Part shown: positions 18,332-25,810 of the stretch, one piece after another
Layout of the letters: every line of letters starts with the position of its first letter
Numbering within the stretch: the first letter of the stretch is position 1
From: Streptomyces litmocidini
Lineage (GTDB): Bacteria; Actinomycetota; Actinomycetes; Streptomycetales; Streptomycetaceae
Assembly: GCF_014649755.1 (NCBI RefSeq)
Contig: NZ_BMTQ01000011.1
Coordinates: 124,001-188,000 of the forward strand
DNA length: 64,000 nucleotides
Reading direction: 5' to 3'
Position numbers and translations under genes: made by a program
The notes under the pieces: model-generated
Databases searched by the model: none
What the model was told of the DNA's origin: nothing
Seen by the model: the letters and a program-made list of their open reading frames with translations, nothing else

Positions 18332-18829
18332 ATGGAGGACGAGGTCGACCGACTGGTCGCAGCATGGCGCCGCGAGCGCCCCGACCTCGACGTGGAACCA
18401 CTCGAGGTGCTCAGCCGTGTCTCGCGGCTCGCCCGCCACCTCGACCGCGCCCGGCGGCTCGCCTTCTCCGAGCACCAGCTGGAGCCCTGGGAGTTCGACG
18501 TCCTCACCTCCCTGCGCCGCGCCGGAGCGCCCTACCAGCTCTCGCCCGGCCAGCTCCTCACCCAGACCCTGGTCACCTCCGGCACCATGACCAACCGCAT
18601 CGACCGGCTCACCAAGAAGGGCCTCGTCGAGCGGCTCCCCGACCCCAGCGACCGGCGCGGGGTCCTGGTCCGGCTCACCCCCGAGGGCCGCGACCGCGCC
18701 GACGAGGCGCTCGCCGGGCTCCTCGCCCAGGAGCGCGCCATCCTGGCCCAGCTCTCCCGCGCCCAGCGCGGCGAGCTGGCCGCGCTGCTACGCCGGCTGA
18801 CCGCCCCGTTCGACAACATCCCCGGGTAG
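18332..18829 (+). CDS. tamR: MarR-family regulator TamR
   Basis: The 165-residue winged-helix protein has a dimerisation N-terminus, the HTH around LLTQTLVTSGTMTNRIDRLTKKGLVERL and the wing DPSDRRGVLVRLTPEG. It is divergent from tam with MarR-type palindromes between them. TamR of S. coelicolor is known to bind trans-aconitate, citrate and related acids and to derepress tam and aconitase during oxidative stress. The name rests on this context plus the family match. Its 3' end overlaps the convergent response-regulator gene by 42 bases. Confidence 0.85.
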   Translation: MEDEVDRLVAAWRRERPDLDVEPLEVLSRVSRLARHLDRARRLAFSEHQLEPWEFDVLTSLRRAGAPYQLSPGQLLTQTLVTSGTMTNRIDRLTKKGLVERLPDPSDRRGVLVRLTPEGRDRADEALAGLLAQERAILAQLSRAQRGELAALLRRLTAPFDNIPG

Positions 18830-19579
18830 GGCCCGCCCGGCACCGACCGGCGCCGGCTCCGCCGGGCCCACGCCCGCACGGCGGGCCAGCGCGACCGCCG
18901 CGAGCGTCGAGTGCACGCCCAGCTTCCCCAGCACGTTCTGCATGTGCGTCCGGACGGTGTGCGGGGAGAGGAAGAGGCGCTCGGCGACCGCCTTGCGGCC
19001 CAGGCCCGCGACCATGCAGCGCAGCACCTCCCGCTCGCGCGGGGTCAGCGACTCCACGAGCCGCTCGCTGTCCGTCCGGTGCCTGCGCGCCTCCGTCAGC
19101 TCCCGCAGGACCCCCGTGAGCAGCGCGGGCGGCAGATGCGTCTCGTCCCGCAGCACCCCCCGGACCACCGCGAGCAGCCGCTGCAGCGAGCAGTCCTTCG
19201 CGACCCAGCCGGAGGCCCCGGCCTGGAGCGCGAGCGCGGCCCGGCGCGGGTCGTCCCTCTCCGCGAGGACGACCGTGCGGAGCGCGGGCTGCGTCCGCCG
19301 TACGCCCACGACCAGGGAGATCCCGTCCACGGCGCCCTCGGCGTCGGCGGACGCCGGGCGGGCCACGGCCGCTCCGGCGGGCCCCGCGCCCAGCTCCGCG
19401 TCGACGAGCAGCACGTCGAACCGGCGGCCCTCCGCCGCGCCGCGCTCCAGGCAGCGCAGGGCCGCCGGACCGCTGCCGGCGGCGACGACGTCGACGTCGG
19501 GCTCCGCCGCGAGGGCGGCGGCCAGCGATTCGGCGAAGACGCGGTGGTCGTCCACCACCAGGACGCGGATGCGGGCCAC
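18788..19579 (-). CDS. LuxR/NarL-type response regulator, orphan
   Basis: The 263-residue regulator has a receiver domain with the acidic pocket D10-D11, probable phospho-acceptor D60 in RRFDVLLVDAEL and the conserved K128 in GWVAKD. The loop after D60 carries an unusual glycine/alanine-rich insertion of about 30 residues. The C-terminal LuxR helix-turn-helix is ESLTPREREVLRCMVAGLGRK ... LSPHTVRTHMQNVLGKLGV. GTG 19579 is used, with GGGAG about 7 bases upstream. No kinase gene adjoins. It lies just downstream of galK, on the same strand, beyond a terminator. Confidence 0.85.
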   Translation of the reverse strand: MARIRVLVVDDHRVFAESLAAALAAEPDVDVVAAGSGPAALRCLERGAAEGRRFDVLLVDAELGAGPAGAAVARPASADAEGAVDGISLVVGVRRTQPALRTVVLAERDDPRRAALALQAGASGWVAKDCSLQRLLAVVRGVLRDETHLPPALLTGVLRELTEARRHRTDSERLVESLTPREREVLRCMVAGLGRKAVAERLFLSPHTVRTHMQNVLGKLGVHSTLAAVALARRAGVGPAEPAPVGAGRALPGDVVERGGQPA

Positions 19580-19723
19580 GGACACTCCCAAGTGTCGAGG
19601 AACGGACCGACGCGGGTACGGCGCCGGAAGCGGGTCCGTCAAGGACACGGCCGCCGCCGTGCGTTGACTGTTGCCCCAGCTCCTGGCGCCGTACCCGACG
19701 GGTCTCGCCCCCTGAACGGCACC

Positions 19724-19777
19724 GGCCCCCACCGGCGCTGCCCCTCAGAGTAGGGGCGGGGCGCCGTGGTGGGGGCC
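19724..19777 (-). terminator. galTEK operon terminator
   Basis: A large hairpin lies 57 bases beyond the galK stop. The outer 10-bp arms are 19724-19733 and 19768-19777. A 5-bp extension is 19734-19738 with 19761-19765, and the inner CCCC/GGGG are at 19741-19744 and 19753-19756. It separates the operon from the response-regulator promoter. The remainder of 19580-19833 shows nothing else. Confidence 0.7.
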
Positions 19778-19833
19778 GATTCGCGGAACTGTCCGAAGTC
19801 GTGTGATCGCGAGCGGTGGTCCGGGAGGGCCGT

Positions 19834-20979
19834 TCAGAGGCGGCGCGCGCCCGCCGAGGGGACGGCCGGGAAGATTCCCGGGGTCGCGTACCCGGCCTCG
19901 GCGAAGGCCTTCCCGACGGCGGCGGACACCTCCTCCGAGCGTCCGGTCTCCACGAGGACGACGGCGGAGCCGCCGAAGCCGCCGCCGGTCATCCGGGCGC
20001 CGAGCGCCCCGGCCGCGTTCGCCGCCTCGACGACGAGGTCCAGCTCCGGGCAGGAGACCCGCAGGTCGTCCCGGAGGGAGGCGTGGCCCTCGGTGAGGAC
20101 GGCGCCGACCGCGCGGGGGGCCCCGGCGTCGAGCAGCGCGATGGTCCGCTCCACGCGCGCGTTGTCGGAGACGACGTGGCGGACGTACCTCCGGATCGTC
20201 CCGTCGCTCAGGCGGTCGAGCGCTTCGGGCAGGTGCGCGGCGCTCACTTCGCGCAGGGTGCGCACGCCGAGCGCCCGCGCGCCCGCTTCGCATCCGGCGC
20301 GCCGCTCGGCGTACGCGCCGTCCCCGAGCGCGTGCTTCACGCGGGTGTCGACGACGAGCAGCCGGAGTCCCTCCCCCGCCAGGTCGAAGGGGACCTGACG
20401 GTACGAGAGGTCCCGGGTGTCCAGATGGAGGACGTGCCCCTCCTCGGCGCAGGCGGAGGCCATCTGGTCCATGACCCCGCAGGGCACGCCGACGAAGGCG
20501 TTCTCGGCGCGCTGGGCGAGCCGGGCGAGCCCGGGGCGGGAGAGGCCGAGCCCGAACAGGTCGTTCAGGGCGAGCGCGGTGACGACCTCCAGGGCCGCCG
20601 AGGAGGACAGTCCGGCGCCGGTCGGCACGGTCGAGGCGAGGTGGACGTCGGCCCCGGCGACCGGGTGCCCCGCCTCCCGCAGCGCCCAGACGACGCCGGC
20701 GGGGTAGGCCGCCCAGCCGCCGTCGCCGCCGGGTGGCGGCTCCAGGCCCGCGACGTCCAGCTGGACGATCCCGCCGTCGACGTCGGCGGAGTGCAGGCGC
20801 AGGACGCCGTCGTCGCGGCGGGAGACGGCGGCGACGGTGGTGTGCGGCAGGGCGAGCGGCAGCACGAAGCCGTCGTTGAAGTCGGTGTACTCCCCGATGA
20901 GGTTGACCCGGCCGGGGGCGGCCCAGAGGCCGTCGGGCGCGGTGCCGTACAGCGCCTCGAAGTCGGCGGCGAGGCTCAT
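19834..20979 (-). CDS. galK: Galactokinase
   Basis: The 381-residue GHMP kinase phosphorylates galactose with ATP, the first Leloir step. The galactokinase signature is GRVNLIGEYTDFNDGFVLP, the ATP loop is PTGAGLSSSAALEV and GHMP motif 3 is MTGGGFGGSAVVL. ATG 20979 overlaps the galE stop by four bases, and GGAGGAGG inside the galE end serves as ribosome site. It is the last gene of galT-galE-galK, the known Streptomyces order. Confidence 0.97.
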   Translation of the reverse strand: MSLAADFEALYGTAPDGLWAAPGRVNLIGEYTDFNDGFVLPLALPHTTVAAVSRRDDGVLRLHSADVDGGIVQLDVAGLEPPPGGDGGWAAYPAGVVWALREAGHPVAGADVHLASTVPTGAGLSSSAALEVVTALALNDLFGLGLSRPGLARLAQRAENAFVGVPCGVMDQMASACAEEGHVLHLDTRDLSYRQVPFDLAGEGLRLLVVDTRVKHALGDGAYAERRAGCEAGARALGVRTLREVSAAHLPEALDRLSDGTIRRYVRHVVSDNARVERTIALLDAGAPRAVGAVLTEGHASLRDDLRVSCPELDLVVEAANAAGALGARMTGGGFGGSAVVLVETGRSEEVSAAVGKAFAEAGYATPGIFPAVPSAGARRL

Positions 20980-21968
20980 GCGCCCTCCTCCTCGCGGAGG
21001 CGGGCGAAGGCCCAGGCGTCGGCGACGACGTCCGCGAGGTCCGGGCGGGACGGCGTCCAGCCGAGCCGCTCGCGGGCGGCCTCGGCGGAGGCGACGAGGA
21101 CGGCGGGGTCGCCGGGGCGGCGCGGGGCGGTGACCTCCGGGACCGGGTGGCCGGTGACCTTGCGGACGGTCTCGATCACCTCGCGGACGGAGAAGCCGTT
21201 GCCGTTGCCGAGGTTGCAGATCAGGTGCTCGCCGGCCGGGACGGTGTCCGCGGTCATGGCGTCCAGCGCGAGGAGGTGGGCCTCGGCGAGGTCGGCGACG
21301 TGGATGTAGTCGCGGACGCAGGTGCCGTCCGGGGTCGGGTAGTCCTCGCCGTACACGGAGATCGCCTCGCGCCGGCCGAGGGCGACCTGGAGGACGAGCG
21401 GGATCAGGTGGGACTCGGGCTCGTGGCGCTCGCCGAGCGGGCCGTGGGCCCCGGCGACGTTGAAGTACCGCAACGAGACGGCGGCCAGGCCGTGGGCGGC
21501 GCACTCCCCGCCGATCATGTGGTCGACGGCCAGTTTGCTCGCCCCGTACGGGCTGGTGGGGGCGGTGGGCGCGGTCTCGGTGATCGGCACGGTCGCGGGC
21601 TCGCCGTAGGTGGCGGCGGTGGAGGAGAAGACCAGCTTGCGGACGCCGGCCGACCGCATGGCGGCGAGCAGGGCCGTGGTGCCGCCGACGTTGTTCTCCC
21701 AGTACCTCTCGGGCCGGGCGACGGACTCGCCGACCTGGGAGAAGGCGGCGAAGTGCAGGACGCCGTCGTAGGAGCCGTCGAGCCACCGCGCGGCGTCCTG
21801 GACGCGGCCCTCGACGAACTCGGCGCCGGCCGGGACGGCTTCGGGGAAGCCGGTGGAGAGGTCGTCGAGGACGGTGACCCGGTGGCCCCGCTCCAGGAGG
21901 TGGGCGGCGACCACGCTGCCCACGTACCCGGCACCTCCGGTCACCAGGTACTTCTTCGTCGTGGTCAC
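20976..21968 (-). CDS. galE: UDP-glucose 4-epimerase
   Basis: The 330-residue extended SDR interconverts UDP-galactose and UDP-glucose. The NAD-binding motif is VTGGAGYVGS, the catalytic SSTAATYG and YGASK (Tyr/Lys) are present, and YFNVAGA and LGNGNGFSVREVI match GalE. GTG 21968 overlaps the galT stop (GTGA), and the 3' end overlaps galK. The three genes are therefore translationally coupled. Confidence 0.97.
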   Translation of the reverse strand: MTTTKKYLVTGGAGYVGSVVAAHLLERGHRVTVLDDLSTGFPEAVPAGAEFVEGRVQDAARWLDGSYDGVLHFAAFSQVGESVARPERYWENNVGGTTALLAAMRSAGVRKLVFSSTAATYGEPATVPITETAPTAPTSPYGASKLAVDHMIGGECAAHGLAAVSLRYFNVAGAHGPLGERHEPESHLIPLVLQVALGRREAISVYGEDYPTPDGTCVRDYIHVADLAEAHLLALDAMTADTVPAGEHLICNLGNGNGFSVREVIETVRKVTGHPVPEVTAPRRPGDPAVLVASAEAARERLGWTPSRPDLADVVADAWAFARLREEEGA

Positions 21969-23008
21969 TTGCTCGCCACCTCTCGGAGTCGTCGGGCCGC
22001 GTCCTCCGGCCGCACGTCGTTCATGAACGCGCCCATGCCGGACTCGGTGCCCGCGAGGAACTTCAGCTTGCCGGAGGCCCGTCGGACGGTGAAGAGCTCC
22101 AGGTGCAGTCCGAAGTCCTCGCGCCGCTCGTCCGCGAAGGGCGCCTGGTGCCAGGCGGCGATGTAGGGCGTCGGCGGTTCGTCCGGGCCGAAGATCCGGT
22201 CGAAGCGCCTCAAGAGTTCCAGATGGACCTGTGCGCACTCTGTGCGGGCCGCGGCGTCGAGGGCGAGCAGGTCGGGCACCCGGCGCCTGGGGTGGAGGTG
22301 GACCTCGTACGGCCAGTGGGCGGCGTACGGCACGAAGGCGATCCAGTGCTCGGTCTCCAGGACCACCCGCTCGCCGTCGGCCCGCTCCCGGGCGACGAGG
22401 TCGTCGAAGAGGTTCCGTCCGGTCGCCGCGCGGTGCTCGTCCAGGCGGCGGCGCATGGCGGCCGTCCGGGGCGTGACGTACGGGAAGGCGTAGATCTGGC
22501 CGTGCGCGTGGGGCAGGGTGACGCCGATCTCCGCGCCGCGGTTCTCGAAGCAGTAGACCTGCTCGACGCCGGGCAGGGCGGACAGGGCGGCGGTCCGGTC
22601 GGTCAGGGCGTCGAGGACGAGCGCGGCGCGTTCCTCGGTGAGGTCGGCGAAGGAGTGCGTGTGGTCGTCGGTGAAGCAGACGACCTCGCAGCGGCCGACG
22701 CCGCCGGAGAGGGAGGGGAAGCGGTTCTCGAAGACCGCCACCTCGTAGCTCTCCTCGGGGATCTCGCTCTCGCGGCCCTCCCCGGCGGGGCAGAGCGGGC
22801 AGGCGTCGGCCGGGGGGTGGTAGGTGCGGGCCTGCCGGTGCGAGGCGATGGCGACGGTGTCGCCGGTCAGCTCGTCGTAGCGGATCTCGGAGCGGGAGAC
22901 CACGGGGGTGAGGGGGCGGGGGTCGACGGCGGTGCGGGCGGTGTCGTCGCGCGTGTCGTAGTAGATCAGCTCACGCCCGTCGGCGAGCGTGGTGACGGTC
23001 TTCTTCAC
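21965..23008 (-). CDS. galT: Galactose-1-phosphate uridylyltransferase
   Basis: The 347-residue enzyme exchanges UMP between UDP-glucose and galactose-1-phosphate. The HIT-like active site is IGVTLPHAHGQIYAFP with the nucleophilic His, the zinc motif is CPLCP, and LHLELF is near the C-terminus. GTG 23008 has GGAGGG 7 bases upstream, while the longer frame begins within the promoter. It is first in the galTEK operon. Confidence 0.96.
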   Translation of the reverse strand: MKKTVTTLADGRELIYYDTRDDTARTAVDPRPLTPVVSRSEIRYDELTGDTVAIASHRQARTYHPPADACPLCPAGEGRESEIPEESYEVAVFENRFPSLSGGVGRCEVVCFTDDHTHSFADLTEERAALVLDALTDRTAALSALPGVEQVYCFENRGAEIGVTLPHAHGQIYAFPYVTPRTAAMRRRLDEHRAATGRNLFDDLVARERADGERVVLETEHWIAFVPYAAHWPYEVHLHPRRRVPDLLALDAAARTECAQVHLELLRRFDRIFGPDEPPTPYIAAWHQAPFADERREDFGLHLELFTVRRASGKLKFLAGTESGMGAFMNDVRPEDAARRLREVASK

Positions 23009-23030
23009 GGGGAACCCTCCGACAGGACCA

Positions 23031-23066
23031 AACATAACCACGCACAAAGAATCACATTCGAACATC
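23031..23066 (-). promoter_or_regulatory. gal operon promoter region
   Basis: On the minus strand a -10-like TATGTT (23036-23031) lies about 25 bases before the galT GTG. It is preceded by an AT-rich run with repeated TGTG/TTTGTG elements around 23045-23066. This position corresponds to the galactose-inducible promoter known from S. lividans. No -35 consensus is apparent. The regulator binding the repeats cannot be told from sequence alone. Confidence 0.45.
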
Positions 23067-23138
23067 CCCGTCAATGGCGAAGCGGACCCCGCCCACCGGG
23101 GCCCGCCGATGTCACCCCGAAGGGGGAACGGGAAACCC

Positions 23139-23831
23139 TCAGGAGGAACCGCGCGGCGCCGGCACCGCCCGGTCGAGCAGCCCCGTCCGCGCCGCGAGCG
23201 CCGCCGCCTCCAGGCGCGAACCGACCCCCAGCTTCATCAGCACCCGCTGCACGTGCGTCCGCGCCGTGCTCGGCGCGATCCCCATCCCCGCCGCGATCAG
23301 CCGGGTGTCCTCGCCCTCCGCGACCCGCACCAGGACCTCCACCTCCCGCTGCGTCAGCAGCCGGAGCAGCCGCTGCGCCTCGTCGTCCGGCTGCGCCGAG
23401 GGATGCAACAGCTCCGCGAAGGCCCCCTGGAGCAGCTGCGGCGCCACCGCCGGCTCCCCCGCCCGCGCCTTCACCAGGGCCCGCTCGACGCCCTCGATGC
23501 GTTCGTCGTGGCGCACGTACCCCGAGGCCCCGGCCGCGAACGCCGCCGCGATCCCGCGCGGCGACGGCACCGGGCCGAGCACCACGACGGCCACCTGCGG
23601 CCGCTCCCGCTTGATCCGTACGACCGGGTCGAAGGTCCCCGGCGCGTCCGGCGTCGCCGTGCCCAGCAGGCAGACCTCCGGCGCCCGGCCCACCACCAGC
23701 TCCGCCGCCCCCGCCACCGGCGCGGCCGCCGCGAGCACCCGGTGCCCGCGCAGCTTCAGCGCCGAGGCGAGCGCCTCCGCGAGCAGGCGGTGGTCGTCCA
23801 CCACCACGAGGCGTACGCCCATCCCGGTCAT
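23139..23831 (-). CDS. LuxR-type atypical response regulator (pseudoreceiver), orphan
   Basis: The 230-residue protein has a receiver fold with D12-D13. The phospho-acceptor position is G57 (PEVCLLGTAT in place of LLD), and the usual GYLLKD lysine is lost (GYVRHD). Normal phosphorylation is therefore unlikely. The C-terminal HTH is LLTQREVEVLVRVAEGEDT ... IAPSTARTHVQRVLMKLGV. Start M at 23831 sits 6-9 bases after an AGGAGGAGGGG site. No kinase is nearby. It lies directly upstream of galTEK on the same strand. Control by ligand, dimer partner or expression level is likely, as for other atypical actinomycete regulators. Confidence 0.84.
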   Translation of the reverse strand: MTGMGVRLVVVDDHRLLAEALASALKLRGHRVLAAAAPVAGAAELVVGRAPEVCLLGTATPDAPGTFDPVVRIKRERPQVAVVVLGPVPSPRGIAAAFAAGASGYVRHDERIEGVERALVKARAGEPAVAPQLLQGAFAELLHPSAQPDDEAQRLLRLLTQREVEVLVRVAEGEDTRLIAAGMGIAPSTARTHVQRVLMKLGVGSRLEAAALAARTGLLDRAVPAPRGSS

Positions 23832-23914
23832 CCCCCCTCCTCCTGGCCGGCCGGACGCCCCGGCGGCCTGACCCGGCAAGCTACACGCTCCCCCGCCCCG
23901 GCCGCCGACATGCG

Positions 23915-23948
23915 CGAGGGCCCCTCCGGATCACCGGAGGGGCCCTCG
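23915..23948 (-). terminator. Terminator of the tandem PQQ-propeller genes
   Basis: A perfect 15-bp stem (23915-23929 with 23934-23948) with an ATCA loop lies 17 bases beyond the minus-strand stop at 23965. Confidence 0.82.
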
Positions 23949-23964
23949 GCCGTCTGGCGGGCCG

Positions 23965-25797
23965 TCAGTGCCCGACGGAGAAGGAGACGAGCAGGTACTC
24001 CTTGATGCCGCCCGCCGAGGTCGACTGCCGGGGCTTGCTGACCATCGTCTCCGAGATGAAGAACCGGCCGTCCCGGTAGAGGAGTTCGGCGCCGTTCAGG
24101 CTGAAGCTGTTCTCGACGTCGTGGATCGACTTGTCCCCCGGGTTCTCCAGGAGCAGCGTCTCCTTCATCGTGCCGCCGTCGATCGACACGATCCGCCCGC
24201 CCTTGTCGTACGGCGGGGCCTTGTAGGCGATGAGGTTCCCGCCGTCCATGCGGAGCGGGACCAGGGTGTACTTGTCACCCGCGTCGGCCTTCTCCGGCAC
24301 CGTGCGCCCGGTGGCCAGGTCGAAGGCGATGACCTCGTTGGTCTCGTCGCCGTACTCGCCGCTGCTGCCCTCGTGCTCCTCGGTCGGCACGTACAGCCGG
24401 CCGTTGCCGACGAGGGCCTGGCTGCAGGACTCGACCTCGGTCGAGCGGCAGCGGGCCGCGTACTGGTCCGCGTCCGCCGTGATCTTCGCCTTCAGCTTCC
24501 CGGTCTTCTCGTCGATCGAGAAGAAGTCCGAGATGCCGCTGCCGTCACCGGCGGTGTCGCCGACGTCGGACGCGACGACCAGCGGCTTGGTGGAGACGAC
24601 CGAGGCGTACTTCGCGCCGGGCGGCATCTGGTACTGCGAGATCGGGGCGCCCGTCGTCGGGTTGAGGTTCTGGATCAGCACCTTCGGGCTGTCGTACTGC
24701 CCGCACCTGCGGACCGCGACGAGTCCCTCGCCGCCGCCGTACCCCATGTCGTAGCAGTTCTGGTCGTTGGCCTGCGGCTTCCAGCGCGGGTTGCCGTTGG
24801 CGAGGTCGAAGGCGGCGCCGCCGTCGGTGCCGCCGGCCGCCACGGTCGCCCCGCTGAGCGTGACCTCGTTGAACCGCACCTTCTGGTCGCCGGCGGAACC
24901 GCCGGTGACCGAGGTCGACCACAGCAGCTTGCCGGTCTTCAGGTCGACCACGCCGACCTCGGTGCACGGCTGGTAGTAGCGCGGCCCCACCCGCTTGGTG
25001 GCCTCGAAGAGGATCGGTGCCCTGTCGTCCGCGGTGACGTGGCGCGAGGCGCCGCAGACCTGGCCGGTCAGCGGCAGCGTCCACAGGACGGTGCCCTTGT
25101 CCAGGTCGTAGGCGACGAGCGAGTTGACGCCCGGCTTCACGAACGCCTTGTCGGTGATCCAGGAACCGGAGACGTCGGTGATGTCCGCGACCTTCGGCTC
25201 CGGCACCTGGAAGGCCAGCTTGGCCCGGGTGTTCGCCGGGGCCTTCTCCTCGCCCCCGCCGCCGAGACCCTTGCCGCCGGTGTCGCCGCCCCCGGAGGAG
25301 CCCTGCGAGGTGCCGCCCGTGCCCTTGGCCTCGCCGCCCCCGTCACCGCCGCCGGAGTTGGCGTACCAGATGCCGACGCCGATGATCAGGACCACGGCGA
25401 CGACCGCCGCGATGACGATCTGGAGCTGCGCCGACAGCTTCTTGCCGCCGCCCGGTGCCGGGGGCGGGGTGGGCTGCTGGTAGCCGCCGTACTGCGGCTG
25501 CTGCGGCTGGGTCGGATAGCCGTACGGGGGCTGGCCCGGCTGCTGCGGGGGGTAGCCGCCGTACTGCTGGGGCTGCTGCGGCGCGGTGGGGTGGCCGTAC
25601 GCCGGGGGCTGCTGCGGGTGGCCGTAGCCCGGATCGGGCTGGGCCGGCTGCTGCGGATAGCCGTAACCCGGATCGGGCTGGGCCGGCTGCTGCGGATAGC
25701 CGTAACCCGGCTGCTGCTGCGGCGGCGGAGGCGTCGGGGCGCCGAAGCCGCCCTGGGGGTCCGGCGGTTGGTTCGGCGGCGGGGGTGGCTGCGTCAT
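23965..25797 (-). CDS. Membrane-anchored PQQ-like beta-propeller protein (copy 1)
   Basis: The 610-residue protein begins with about 115 cytoplasmic residues rich in Pro, Gln, Gly and Tyr, including near-identical GYGYPQQPAQPDP repeats. One membrane span follows (about 127-148, IVIAAVVAVVLIIGVGIWYA), then a glycine/serine linker. The exported domain has propeller strands of the type VVDLKTGKLLWSTSV and AFDLATGR, with paired cysteines. BamB/PQQ-type propellers usually scaffold envelope proteins or bind ligands; no enzyme residues are evident. Thirteen bases separate it from an upstream paralogue, so the two are surely co-transcribed. Confidence 0.82.
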   Translation of the reverse strand: MTQPPPPPNQPPDPQGGFGAPTPPPPQQQPGYGYPQQPAQPDPGYGYPQQPAQPDPGYGHPQQPPAYGHPTAPQQPQQYGGYPPQQPGQPPYGYPTQPQQPQYGGYQQPTPPPAPGGGKKLSAQLQIVIAAVVAVVLIIGVGIWYANSGGGDGGGEAKGTGGTSQGSSGGGDTGGKGLGGGGEEKAPANTRAKLAFQVPEPKVADITDVSGSWITDKAFVKPGVNSLVAYDLDKGTVLWTLPLTGQVCGASRHVTADDRAPILFEATKRVGPRYYQPCTEVGVVDLKTGKLLWSTSVTGGSAGDQKVRFNEVTLSGATVAAGGTDGGAAFDLANGNPRWKPQANDQNCYDMGYGGGEGLVAVRRCGQYDSPKVLIQNLNPTTGAPISQYQMPPGAKYASVVSTKPLVVASDVGDTAGDGSGISDFFSIDEKTGKLKAKITADADQYAARCRSTEVESCSQALVGNGRLYVPTEEHEGSSGEYGDETNEVIAFDLATGRTVPEKADAGDKYTLVPLRMDGGNLIAYKAPPYDKGGRIVSIDGGTMKETLLLENPGDKSIHDVENSFSLNGAELLYRDGRFFISETMVSKPRQSTSAGGIKEYLLVSFSVGH

Positions 25798-25810
25798 CGG
25801 TCCGTGTACC

